64,000 bases of DNA from Rhodobacter capsulatus (GCF_005144475.1 NZ_SWJZ01000013.1:53131-117130), one strand, 5' to 3'; counted from the stretch's first letter, positions 37,246-44,820 are shown. Notes: generated from the sequence alone by a model not told the origin. A program made the numbers and translations.

Positions 37246-38226
37246 TCACTTCGCCAGGCGGTCCGGCTTGATCCCGAGTTGGACGCAGATCGCGGCCTCT
37301 TCGGCGGTCGCAGCGGCAACGCTTCCGGCGGTCCCCGGCGGCAAGCCGTTGATCGCAACCCGGTGCAGGTGCGCATAGGGCGCGGGCGATTTCGCCAGGA
37401 AGGACTCGAAGCTTGCCGCATCCTGCATGCAAAGCGCCGTCGCCCAGTCGCGCATGGCGGGCGTGATGTGCCCATCCCGAAGCGCACCATCAACCCGCCT
37501 GCGGGCGTCCTGTTCCTGCATCGTGGCCACGCGCGCATTGTGATGCGTCAGCAGTTCGGACACGGCTTCGATCGGCACGAAGCGCGCCGGATCGGCGGTT
37601 TCACGCGCGGTGGCCTTGGCCGGGCCTTGCTCGGTCTTCAGCGCCGCCAGCACCGTTTTCAGGATCGCCGCCGGATCGCTTTCCGGCGGCAGCGAAAGCG
37701 CCTCGGCCAGCTTGCGCAGAACATCGGTCGCTTCGGTCGGTTGAGTGCCGTCAGTTTCGGGGGCGTTCATCGTGGGTTCCTCGCTGGCCAGGGCCGTCAG
37801 GTGCAGGTTCGGATTGTGGACAAGGCCAGCGCCTTTCAGGCGCAGGATCTTCCCCGTCTTGCCGTCGAAGACGAAGACCGGGCTCAGGTAGCGGTATTCC
37901 CGTTCCCCGATCATTTCGCGGGCGGTCGCGGTCCATTCGACGCGCCCCCACAGGCCCTTGTCGTCGGACCGAAGTTCCTTGATCCAGCCAGCGGCGGGAA
38001 CAGGGCCGTTCTGTTTCGACTCGGGCCGGTCGTTCTGGTGTTCGTAGTCGATCGGCAGATCGACCCCGCGCGACTGAAAGTCCCGGATCACCGCCGCCGG
38101 ATCGGCCAGCTCGAAGCCTCGACCATCGCGCCCGGTCATCTTGCCAGGCGGCAGCAGATGCACCCATTCGGGCGCGCCGCCTGCGGGTGCAGGGTCAAGT
38201 TCGCAGGTTGCAAGCTGCAGGGCCAT
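37246..38226 (-). CDS. Mu gpI-like capsid protease/scaffold
   Basis: A 326-residue Mu I-family protein: protease half (residues 1 to about 150; WVHLLPPGKMTGRDGR, DLPIDYEHQNDRPE, REYRYLSPVFVFD, PNLHLTALAS) followed by an Ala/Glu-rich scaffold half. The His of YEHQ and the Ser of YLSPVF fit the family active site. In Mu this enzyme matures the prohead. The start overlaps the previous stop as TAATG. It lies downstream of gpT, the opposite of Mu order. Confidence 0.9.
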   Translation of the reverse strand: MALQLATCELDPAPAGGAPEWVHLLPPGKMTGRDGRGFELADPAAVIRDFQSRGVDLPIDYEHQNDRPESKQNGPVPAAGWIKELRSDDKGLWGRVEWTATAREMIGEREYRYLSPVFVFDGKTGKILRLKGAGLVHNPNLHLTALASEEPTMNAPETDGTQPTEATDVLRKLAEALSLPPESDPAAILKTVLAALKTEQGPAKATARETADPARFVPIEAVSELLTHHNARVATMQEQDARRRVDGALRDGHITPAMRDWATALCMQDAASFESFLAKSPAPYAHLHRVAINGLPPGTAGSVAAATAEEAAICVQLGIKPDRLAK

Positions 38227-38654
38227 TACATGCCCCGCGTCACGGCTTCATCGAAGCGGACCCAGACGCCCGAGGTGTCGACGCCTTCCACGATCCCGGC
38301 GCGCGAGCGCGTGGCGGTGCCATCGGTCTTCGCAACGGTTTGATCATCGACGATGTAGCACAGCTTGCCCACATCGGCTTGCGTGATCAGGTCCGTCGCG
38401 AAGTTCGCAAAGCGGAAGGTGCCGGGCCGATAGTCGATCGTCAAGGCCCCGGCCACCCCGGCGCTGTTGTCAACCGTCGCTTCGGCCCGCCCGACCCCGA
38501 AAGCACCCGTCGCGATCGCGCCCTTGGTCAGATACCCGGCGCTGTTGCGCATGACGATGCCCCCTTTCCAGACCTTGACGCTTGCAGCCAAGGCATCGTT
38601 GAGGGTGTCGCCCATGCGGCGGGCGGTGTTGCGTTCTGCACTCAAAGCCACCAT
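38226..38654 (-). CDS. Small capsid decoration-like protein
   Basis: A 142-residue protein beginning MVALSAERNTARRMGD with KVWKGGIVMRNSAGYL, GVGRAEATVDNSAG, and LCYIVDDQTVAKTDGT, the pattern of small cement/decoration proteins (DUF2190-like) located between the protease and the major capsid protein in Mu-like phages. It lies between gpT and gpI, 18 bases after gpT, and its stop overlaps the gpI start. Confidence 0.78.
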   Translation of the reverse strand: MVALSAERNTARRMGDTLNDALAASVKVWKGGIVMRNSAGYLTKGAIATGAFGVGRAEATVDNSAGVAGALTIDYRPGTFRFANFATDLITQADVGKLCYIVDDQTVAKTDGTATRSRAGIVEGVDTSGVWVRFDEAVTRGM

Positions 38655-38672
38655 GGCCAGTTCCTCCGCAGA

Positions 38673-39566
38673 TCAGGACAGATAGGGCGACACGATCAGA
38701 GACGCCGTTCCCTTCCAGGGGTTCGAGCCGCCGCCGCTGTTGGTTTCGGTGTTCAGAAGGCTCAGCGCGTCACTTTCAAGAGCGGGCGGAACAACGAGAA
38801 CGTTCGGCGTCACGCCCAGAACACGCCCGCCATCCGTCTTGAAGCCCATCATGGCTGCGCGCGCCGCCGCATAGTTCGCGGCAGTCAGAGGTTGCTTCGA
38901 GCCCCATGCGAATTGCCACAGCCCGAACCCGGCATTCACCCGCGCCCGGATGCCATACAGGAACTTGTCGTTGCGGAAGACGTATTCGTCTTCGGTGCCG
39001 TTGAGGCTCTGGAACTCGTAACCCATGCGTTCTTGCCAGATCAGCGGACGCACGCTGCGCGACGTGTCGAGCAGGAACCATCCCGGACCCGCGCCACCAT
39101 CGGTGTTCGCAACCGAGGTCACCTGATCGTCGCTGCCGGTGACGGGATGGTCCACATCGAAGAAGAATTGCCCATCGTAACAGGTCGTGTTGAACCCGCT
39201 TTTCAACAGCGAAAAGATCATCTCGTCGGGGTGGCGCGCGGCGGCTTGCCCCATTTCCGCGAAGGCGGGCTTGAAGACGCCCAGCCGGTCATCTTCGAAG
39301 TCGACCCGATTGACCTCGACCGTCGATTCGAACGTCCTGTTGCGGATCGTGAAGCCATGCGCCTCGAACGCCTTCACCTGGCGCTGGCCGACCCATTCCC
39401 GCATCGCCGGGAAGTTGCCCAGCCAGCCATAGGTTTCGTCGCGGCTTGAGCTGGGAACCACCATCGCAATCTTGTCGTAATGCGAAGGAGCCTCGCCGAG
39501 AGCGTCGGAAAAGATTGTGTTGAAGCCCCGGAAGGCAAGATCAAGCGTTTGACCGTTGATGATCAT
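38673..39566 (-). CDS. Mu gpT-like major head protein
   Basis: A 297-residue Mu T-family major capsid subunit. GFNTIFSDALGEAPSHYDKIA, GDLGW-like YGWLGNFPAMREWVG, IRNRTFESTVEVNRVDFEDD and FFFDVDHPV are highly characteristic. Length is close to the family's usual 300. The ATG at 39566 follows AAAAAGGA; a 16-bp hairpin lies immediately upstream and covers part of that site. The frame upstream of the ATG is not gpT-like. Confidence 0.92.
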   Translation of the reverse strand: MIINGQTLDLAFRGFNTIFSDALGEAPSHYDKIAMVVPSSSRDETYGWLGNFPAMREWVGQRQVKAFEAHGFTIRNRTFESTVEVNRVDFEDDRLGVFKPAFAEMGQAAARHPDEMIFSLLKSGFNTTCYDGQFFFDVDHPVTGSDDQVTSVANTDGGAGPGWFLLDTSRSVRPLIWQERMGYEFQSLNGTEDEYVFRNDKFLYGIRARVNAGFGLWQFAWGSKQPLTAANYAAARAAMMGFKTDGGRVLGVTPNVLVVPPALESDALSLLNTETNSGGGSNPWKGTASLIVSPYLS

Positions 39567-39575
39567 GGCGGCGTC

Positions 39576-39614
39576 CTTTTTCCAGTTCGCCTTTGGCGAA
39601 CGATCTGGAAAAAG
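39576..39614 (-). promoter_or_regulatory. Hairpin masking the gpT ribosome-binding site
   Basis: In the minus-strand RNA, CUUUUUCCAG pairs with CUGGAAAAAG (10 bp) and UUCGCC with GGCGAA (6 bp), with a 4-base bulge and a 3-base loop. The 3' arm includes most of the AAAAAG of the Shine-Dalgarno element AAAAAGGA, 9 bases from the gpT ATG, so it could repress translation or, as DNA, be a terminator or operator. Confidence 0.6.
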
Positions 39615-40067
39615 CAGTAAGATGCCGAACGGGGCCGAATAATCCGCAAGACCTTGCGCAAGGCGCGGGGCGCGAAGGTGATGAAGGGGAACAGAGCCAT
39701 GTTCGCCCCGAACCGCGCCCCGATCAAGCACCGAATGAAGCCGCCGTTGAATGCGGTCGTGGCCTTGCTTACACTGTGCTTGAGGCCGTGATCCCGATCG
39801 GTAAGGGGGTTTCGTTTGCGCGGAATGGATGCCGGTTCGACCCCGGCCCGGCCTCGCCCATTTCCACCCTGTCGCACCGCTCGCGCGCAATCCGCTTCGT
39901 TGAACGGGGAACGGGCCGTTTTTGAAGGGGGGAAGGCGGTTTCTGGCCCCGAGGTGCCGCAATCAAAGAAGGGGTTTCCTTGGCGCGCTCACGCGCTGTT
40001 TTGCGAGGGGGAAAAATGCGAAAGGCGGCACCTTTCGGTGCCGCCCTTTCCTGCCCGTTTGGCTCCG
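39615..40067. other. Non-coding spacer between GemA and gpT genes
   Basis: A 453-bp gap in an otherwise tightly packed element. It contains a tRNA-like sequence on the plus strand (39,782-39,855). ORFs on both strands are low-complexity, Arg/Pro-rich and lack ribosome-binding sites, so I call none. This is where a Mu-like phage would carry lysis, portal and terminase genes. Confidence 0.6.
39782..39855 (+). tRNA. tRNA-like sequence, probably a degenerate tRNA
   Basis: A cloverleaf can be drawn: acceptor GAGGCCG (39,782-39,788) with CGGCCTC (39,849-39,855), D-arm TCCC/GGGG with a GG-containing loop, anticodon stem TTTCG/CGGAA, 5-base variable region and a textbook T-arm GCCGG-TTCGACC-CCGGC. 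Faults: a 6-base anticodon loop (TTTGCG), one extra base on each side at the acceptor junctions, and no CCA following. No anticodon can be assigned. It may be a pseudo-tRNA or a structural mimic. Confidence 0.35.
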
Positions 40068-40481
40068 TCACTTCGCGCGGCTCTTCCACGCCTTCAATCC
40101 CGTGATCACTTTCGGCGCGGCCCCTTCGGTCAGGAACCGCAGCGAAGATACCTTGTGGAACTTCAGCAACCAGCCGTTCAAGGCGTCTTCATCCAGGGCG
40201 CGTCCGCGGTGAATTTCCATCCAGAGCGTGCGGATCAGTTCGACCTGGGCGGGCGTGGCGAAGCCCTTGCGCTTGCCGTAGCTCTTGCCGCTGGCCTCAA
40301 ACGGGCGGAAGCCGCAGTATTCGAACACGCCCATCACAGCCGTAAAGCCCTCTTGCGTGAGGTCTTTCGACGTGGTGACGCCCGCGATCTTCACCAGGGC
40401 GAGCCGATAGGTTTCATCGTCAAGCCCGATCTGCCGCTTGGCGACATGAAGGAGCTTGGTCTGTCTGGCCGTGATCGTCAT
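40068..40481 (-). CDS. GemA/gp16-like early protein
   Basis: A 137-residue DUF1018 protein: KLLHVAKRQIGLDDETYRLAL, GFTAVMGVFEYCGFRP and ATPAQVELIRTLWMEIHRGRALD are the family blocks. Mu GemA/Mor-region proteins modulate host DNA topology and gene expression. It overlaps the unknown gene upstream by ATGA and is the last recognisable early gene. Confidence 0.85.
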   Translation of the reverse strand: MTITARQTKLLHVAKRQIGLDDETYRLALVKIAGVTTSKDLTQEGFTAVMGVFEYCGFRPFEASGKSYGKRKGFATPAQVELIRTLWMEIHRGRALDEDALNGWLLKFHKVSSLRFLTEGAAPKVITGLKAWKSRAK

Positions 40482-40999
40482 GCGACTTTCTCCTGTTTGG
40501 TGGGGATATCCTTCTGTGCAGCGCGAAGCTGATCGATGAACTTGCGCAGGCGGGCGCCTTCGATTTCATAGGCGTTGAACAGCGCACGTTCCGCGAGGGC
40601 CATCACTGCGGAAGCCCCCGCGTCGTCGGTGTCGCGTTTCTGGAGGTGCTCGAAGACGCAACCCGCTGCTGAAAGCAGGTGGTCAGTTTCGACAAGCGTG
40701 CATTCAAGGCTCACAGCGTCGATCTGCGTCAAGGTGATCGTCACATCAGACCCGGCGTTGCGTTTGGCCCGAATCTGTTGAAGCCGCCTCGCCATGTCGC
40801 CGCCAGTAACCGCCACCCCGAAAATGCTTGCGAGGTCATCATTGTTGCGCAGTCTGCCCCCTTCGAAGTCATCGTGGAGCGTCCGCGTTGCCTCGGTGAT
40901 GATGTCGTAAGAGGCCGTCAGGAAAGCCTCGAAGAGGTCCAGCAACTCGTTGAACGTCATCGGGTTCGCGGAAAGAAAATGGCGCACGTTCTTAATCAT
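40478..40999 (-). CDS. Unknown early-region protein of the Mu-like element
   Basis: A 173-residue mostly helical, soluble, acidic protein (MIKNVRHFLSANPMTFNELL... to ...PTKQEKVA). No motif recognised. It is held between MuB and GemA homologues by 4-base ATGA overlaps on both sides, so it is certainly expressed with them. In Mu this interval encodes accessory proteins such as Gam; I see no specific resemblance. Confidence 0.75.
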   Translation of the reverse strand: MIKNVRHFLSANPMTFNELLDLFEAFLTASYDIITEATRTLHDDFEGGRLRNNDDLASIFGVAVTGGDMARRLQQIRAKRNAGSDVTITLTQIDAVSLECTLVETDHLLSAAGCVFEHLQKRDTDDAGASAVMALAERALFNAYEIEGARLRKFIDQLRAAQKDIPTKQEKVA

Positions 41000-41790
41000 T
41001 TCCGCCCGTCCTGCGCCGCAAGTTTCAGGTCGATGATCGCCGCCTTGACGTGCTGGCCTGTCACCGCGCCGCCGCCCGCGAAAAGCTCCGCATTGCGGAT
41101 CACGTTTTCGACGTTGCGCAGCCCGCCTTTCAACTTCGCCGCCGCCGCCAGTGCCGTCACGATTTCCCGCTCTTGCAGGCCGTTCGCGACCGCCAGCGCC
41201 TCCACATCGGCCCGGTCAACTTCTTTGATCGTCACCGGGCGACGCATCCGGCTTTGCAGCTGCGCAAAGTTCGTCATCACCTCTGCCAAGGTGAGATCGC
41301 CGCAGAAGACCAGATCAAAGCCGCTTTCCTCGCTGGCAACGCGCAGCCAGTCGAAAGCCGCGCCCTTCGTGCAGGAAGCCTTGTGGCGCTGAAACAGAAA
41401 CTGCGCCTCGTCCACCATAAGCACCCGGCCCCGCCCGATCAGCCGCCCGATCGCCTGACGGATCGTCGTCAGATCGTGCCCCCGCATATCGCCTTCGTGC
41501 CACTGCGACAGAATGGCGGTCGCCACGTTCGACGGGTTCCCTTCGCCCTTGGCGATGGTCACATACACGGCCTCGTCGCCCAGCTTGCGGGTGATTTCCC
41601 GCAACGTGGCCGACTTGCCCACGCCCGGCGCGCCGCTGATCATCGTCATGGCCGGGCCGTCAATCGAGCGGATCAGATCGACCGACCGCTGAATCTCGGC
41701 GGCGGTGTGTGTCATCACGAAGCCGCCCGAACGGGGCAGCGCCTTCGGCAGTTCCGCCTCAGGTGTTGCAAATTTCAAGACTTCTGCCAT
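40996..41790 (-). CDS. MuB-like transposition target ATPase
   Basis: A 264-residue AAA+ ATPase. Walker A ISGAPGVGKSATLRE near residue 52, Walker B GRVLMVDEAQFL near residue 120, and a C-terminal helical domain. MuB selects target DNA and stimulates the transposase. GGAGGCC precedes the ATG. It is located directly downstream of the MuA homologue, as in Mu. Confidence 0.92.
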   Translation of the reverse strand: MAEVLKFATPEAELPKALPRSGGFVMTHTAAEIQRSVDLIRSIDGPAMTMISGAPGVGKSATLREITRKLGDEAVYVTIAKGEGNPSNVATAILSQWHEGDMRGHDLTTIRQAIGRLIGRGRVLMVDEAQFLFQRHKASCTKGAAFDWLRVASEESGFDLVFCGDLTLAEVMTNFAQLQSRMRRPVTIKEVDRADVEALAVANGLQEREIVTALAAAAKLKGGLRNVENVIRNAELFAGGGAVTGQHVKAAIIDLKLAAQDGRK

Positions 41791-41857
41791 TGTGGCCTCC
41801 GTTCACAGATGCGGGCCATGCCCGCCTTGATCGGCATGGGAAGCGGTGCAACGCTTC

Positions 41858-43804
41858 TCATGCCAGCCTCTCCCCGCCCGCCAGTTTCGCCGCGATAGCG
41901 GCATCCATGTTGCGCAGGAATTCTTCGGGAACCGTCGCCGCCTTCGGTTTTTCAACCGCCTTGCGTTCCGGTTTCAGGGTGCCGCCAAACCGCGCCCCCA
42001 CAACTTTCGCCGGGGGTTCCGGTTCGCTGCCCTTCGGTGTGTCGAGCGTGTCCAGCGCGGCAAGCGCCGCCGCCATTTTCGCATCCGTCAGATAGCCGTT
42101 CGCCGCCTCTGCCGCTGCCACTGCTTGCCGCGCGGCCTTGCGGTTCTTGGCCGCTTCAAGCGCCCCTTTAACACTGTCGTAAGCCCCAGCTTTGACGGGC
42201 TCGATCCCCTTGCAGATCAGATACCCCTTGCTGTCGAAGGCCACCGCAGGCGCTTCGAAATTGTCGGGATCGCGCCCGATCAGGATTTGCCCTTGCTTGT
42301 GCCAGCCCAAAAGCGCGTCTTGGGTTTCAGGCCCGCCATAGCTCCAGGTGCCCACATGCACCCGCCCGAACCGATCGACCGAACCCGCCGTGTAGATCAG
42401 GCTCGCCCAGTAAAGCTGTTGCGAAGTCGGGCGGCGAACGATGCGCCCGGCCAAACCATCGCGGAACATCTGCGCATAGGACCGCCCGCGGGCCCCTTGT
42501 CCCTTGCGGCCTTCCTCGTGGTTGTGCCGCTCGATCTCGCGTTGGATCACCCGCGCCGCAACATCGAACGGCACCGGAACAATCGAGTCATCCGGCGCAG
42601 CGCCGGGCGCATGGCCCGCATGGGCGCCCTTGAATTCCGGCCTGTCGTCGATCGTGCGCGAGATCGTAGCAAAGGTGCGCTCTGCCGCCTTCGCCTGGGC
42701 GTTCTTCGGAATGGCGAAAGTCATCTCGATTCCCAGGTGATGACACACCCCCAACGGAACCACGTCGCCTTCGGCCTTGCCTTTGCCCCGCCACTTGTGC
42801 TTCGCGCCCCCGGCAACGTAATGCGAGGCGAAAGCGGACCCGTTGTCAGGATAAAGCCGATCGAAGATCCCGTGTTCCATGCAGACTTTGCGGATCACGC
42901 GGCCCACCGCCACGGCGTTTTCGGACCGGTCCAGCTCATAGCCCAGAACGAAGTTCGTCGCGGAATCGATCAGCGCGACCATCAGCGGGCGCACCGGCTT
43001 GCCATCGCCGAAATCGACCCAGAAATCGAGCGTGCGCCCGTCCAGCGACACCCATTCCAGCGGCTTGACCGAGGTCTTGTCCCGCGTCACGGGCATCGCC
43101 AAGGCTTTCACGGCAGCTTCACGGCCATGCCGGGCGTGTATCTTTTGCGCCTCGGGCAGGGCGTTCCACCTGTTCCAGACCGTGGAATAGGACGGCCAAC
43201 TCCACCCGCACTTTGCGCCCACATCGCGCACATCCCGCCACGCTTGCATCAGGGGAAATTCCGGCCCCGCATCGCGCAGCGTGGTCATGAAATAGGACCA
43301 GGCTTCTTCGGAAATCTCCGCCTCCGGGCTGCCCGTTCTGGCATAGTCATGCAACAGCGCGGGGGCGAAGTTGACCGGATCAACCCCTTCCACCGCCTGC
43401 GAAATACGCCGCAAGGCCTGCCGGTTCGTCAGGTCTTTCCCAAAGGTCGCCTGCGCCTGCGCTTCAACCGCCCGGGTGATGCCACACCCCTTGCGCACAC
43501 CGGCCTTGACCAGAAAACGGGCGATTTCCGCTTTGCGCAGGGCAACCTTGCGCATGTGCGGAGTCGCTGCCGCAAACAGGTCATGCGCTTCGGCGTCGAA
43601 CTCCCCGCCGTCAAGCCCCGCCGCCTCGATCCGCCGCAGCTCGTAGGCGCTGCGAACATCCTCGGGCAGATCAGAAAGATGGAACCAGAAGCGGTTGCGC
43701 TCAATAGCTACAGGGATTTCGCGTGCCTTAAGCCAGTCTCGCGCGCCCCTGTTTGTAGTTGGAACGCCCGGAAGACAAACAATGTCAGAGACTTTCAACA
43801 TCAT
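41858..43804 (-). CDS. MuA-like DDE transposase
   Basis: A 648-residue Mu-family transposase: N-terminal winged-helix DNA-binding part (residues 1-70), end-binding helical region, then the catalytic core with the three acidic residues in SLDGRTLDFWVD (about 258), YPDNGSAFASH (about 327) and KAAERTFATI (about 385), and a C-terminal MuB-interacting tail. All catalytic residues are intact and the length matches Mu A (663). Start ATG 43804 overlaps the upstream stop (ATGA). Confidence 0.94.
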   Translation of the reverse strand: MMLKVSDIVCLPGVPTTNRGARDWLKAREIPVAIERNRFWFHLSDLPEDVRSAYELRRIEAAGLDGGEFDAEAHDLFAAATPHMRKVALRKAEIARFLVKAGVRKGCGITRAVEAQAQATFGKDLTNRQALRRISQAVEGVDPVNFAPALLHDYARTGSPEAEISEEAWSYFMTTLRDAGPEFPLMQAWRDVRDVGAKCGWSWPSYSTVWNRWNALPEAQKIHARHGREAAVKALAMPVTRDKTSVKPLEWVSLDGRTLDFWVDFGDGKPVRPLMVALIDSATNFVLGYELDRSENAVAVGRVIRKVCMEHGIFDRLYPDNGSAFASHYVAGGAKHKWRGKGKAEGDVVPLGVCHHLGIEMTFAIPKNAQAKAAERTFATISRTIDDRPEFKGAHAGHAPGAAPDDSIVPVPFDVAARVIQREIERHNHEEGRKGQGARGRSYAQMFRDGLAGRIVRRPTSQQLYWASLIYTAGSVDRFGRVHVGTWSYGGPETQDALLGWHKQGQILIGRDPDNFEAPAVAFDSKGYLICKGIEPVKAGAYDSVKGALEAAKNRKAARQAVAAAEAANGYLTDAKMAAALAALDTLDTPKGSEPEPPAKVVGARFGGTLKPERKAVEKPKAATVPEEFLRNMDAAIAAKLAGGERLA

Positions 43805-44019
43805 GACTGAATTTGTCCCGCCGCAGTCGTGACGCGAGCAACCAAGGCCTCTGCCGCAGGCCCACTCCACTTACCAAAGAACGCATCTCGGACATTCTGG
43901 ATGTGGCAACCATGCTGGCGGCACCACTCGTTCAGCGACGTGCCCTGCAATATGAAGCCCGCGCGCGCCTGCTGATAGCGCACTTTTCCTGCATCGCTTT
44001 GTGTGTTAATAGCTGACAC
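43801..44019 (-). CDS. Ner-position small DNA-binding-like protein
   Basis: A 72-residue protein starting at GTG 44019, with QARAGFILQGTSLNEWCRQHGCHIQNVRDAF, a short HTH-like segment in which the predicted recognition helix follows RQHGCHIQNV. It occupies the position of Mu ner (first early gene, divergent from the repressor) and overlaps the transposase start. Similarity to Ner itself is weak; the assignment rests on position. Confidence 0.65.
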   Translation of the reverse strand: MSAINTQSDAGKVRYQQARAGFILQGTSLNEWCRQHGCHIQNVRDAFFGKWSGPAAEALVARVTTAAGQIQS

Positions 44020-44040
44020 GATGGACCTAACGTTTCGCGG

Positions 44041-44084
44041 TTCGCTTACAATGCGAAGCTATGCCTACAATACGGTGTTTTCAA
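44041..44084. promoter_or_regulatory. Early/repressor operator-promoter region of the element
   Basis: A palindrome TTCGC-N7-GCGAA spans 44,041-44,057. On the minus strand a -35 TTGAAA (44,084-44,079), 17-bp spacer and -10 TAGCTT (44,061-44,056) would drive ner-A-B. On the plus strand TACAAT (44,066-44,071) is a possible -10 for the repressor, whose ATG at 44,084 would then be almost leaderless. The palindrome overlaps both promoters, as expected for a phage switch. Confidence 0.5.
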
Positions 44085-44599
44085 TGACTGATGTTGAGCG
44101 ACCCAGCGAGCTAGTTCATCGCCTTCATAGGCTTCGTTTTGAACACGGCCTCACGATCCAAGAGATGGCGGAGAAATGCGGGCTCCCTAAGAGTTCCTTA
44201 GAGAGCTACATGCGGCTCGAGGGCGCGCGGCGGCCGGGCTTAGATGCGCTGGTTGCTATAGGTGATGGAATGCAGGTCTCGCTCGACTGGCTTGTTGGGC
44301 GCAGTGCCGAGAACTTTGAGCCAGGGGCGTCCAAGAAAGACTATGCGATAGCGTGTTTCAACGTGGTGTCTTCTCTCATTCGGTGGATGAGAGAAGAGCA
44401 GGTGCGGCGCGATGCGGTGATTTTCGGTGATGACGACGTTGCGGGTGTGCCAGATGCCGAGGTTGCAGCAAAGTCGATGCTAATCTTTGTGGACTTGACT
44501 CGGCGCTTCGCCACAGACGGCCAGCGCTTCTCGCCTGATCGTGAGGCCCTTTATGATGATCTCAGGGCGCATCCGGAACGAGAAGTGGGAACAAAATAG
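44084..44599 (+). CDS. Element repressor (Cro/C1-type HTH)
   Basis: A 171-residue protein with an N-terminal Cro/C1 HTH (LHRLRFEHGLTIQEMAEKCG, then PKSSLESYMR) and a helical C-terminal region. It is the only plus-strand gene in the element and faces away from ner-A-B, as the lysogeny repressor should. Base composition is visibly less GC-rich than the host. The frame is open to 44,003, but that start would cover the operator region, so ATG 44,084 is preferred; no ribosome-binding site is visible. Confidence 0.75.
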   Translation: MTDVERPSELVHRLHRLRFEHGLTIQEMAEKCGLPKSSLESYMRLEGARRPGLDALVAIGDGMQVSLDWLVGRSAENFEPGASKKDYAIACFNVVSSLIRWMREEQVRRDAVIFGDDDVAGVPDAEVAAKSMLIFVDLTRRFATDGQRFSPDREALYDDLRAHPEREVGTK

Positions 44600-44815
44600 T
44601 TCCCGATTTCGTCGAGTGTGGGGGAAACGCTCCACACCTTAGCCGAACCTCACATTGATTTCATTGAATTATTTCGTGACACGGAATTTTGCAGTCGGCG
44701 CTTTCTGCCCGCTTCCCGGCGTTCTGTAACAAACCCGGTGAAATAGCCACCCCGTAACCCATTGAAAACAAAAGCACCAAAAAACGCGCGGTAACAAACT
44801 CAATTGGAGCCGTCA
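44600..44815 (-). other. Early-side end of the Mu-like element with transposase sites
   Basis: About 216 bp without genes. Read from the terminus (44,815, minus strand): TGACGGCTCC..., TGTTACCGCG at base 20 (44,796-44,787), GGTTACGGGG at about base 57 and TGTTACAGAA at base 85 (44,731-44,722). Three related sites at this end against two to three at the other is the Mu-like arrangement. Confidence 0.65.
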
Positions 44816-44820
44816 TGCGC
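44816..44820. repeat. Target-site duplication, copy 2 (TGCGC)
   Basis: TGCGC directly follows the terminal CA of the element; identical to 36,260-36,264. It continues into CTCACCCCCCGGG of a host palindrome. Confidence 0.75.

Larger units (their letters stand above)
36265..44815 (-). mobile_element. Compact 8.55-kb Mu-like transposable element with capsid genes
   Basis: The element starts TGTTATCTTTC at 36,265 and, read on the minus strand, TGACGGCTCC at 44,815, so both ends are 5'-TG as in the Mu family. TGCGC precedes it (36,260-36,264) and follows it (44,816-44,820): a 5-bp target duplication. TGTAAC and TGTTAC sit at base 20 from the two ends. Removing the element and one TGCGC restores a plain host palindrome. 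Genes, early side first: repressor, Ner-position gene, MuA, MuB, unknown, GemA, gpT, decoration-like protein, gpI, Mor-like, HTH. No large terminase, portal, tail or lysis genes are seen. Confidence 0.85.

Noticed and set aside
39769..40532. Open frames on both strands in the GemA-gpT gap
   Set aside because: Low-complexity, Pro/Arg/Gly-rich translations without ribosome-binding sites; the plus-strand one also runs antisense through the real GemA gene.
44791..44801. Alternative element terminus directly after GGTAACA at 44,796
   Set aside because: It would end CA, but its flank AACTC is not found beside the other end. The terminus at 44,815 gives a perfect TGCGC duplication, a TG/CA pair, equal site spacing and a sensible empty site.
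36265..44815. Relation to the R. capsulatus gene transfer agent
   Set aside because: The capsid proteins are Mu gpT/gpI type and the transposase is MuA type; the gene transfer agent has an HK97-type capsid cluster and no transposase.
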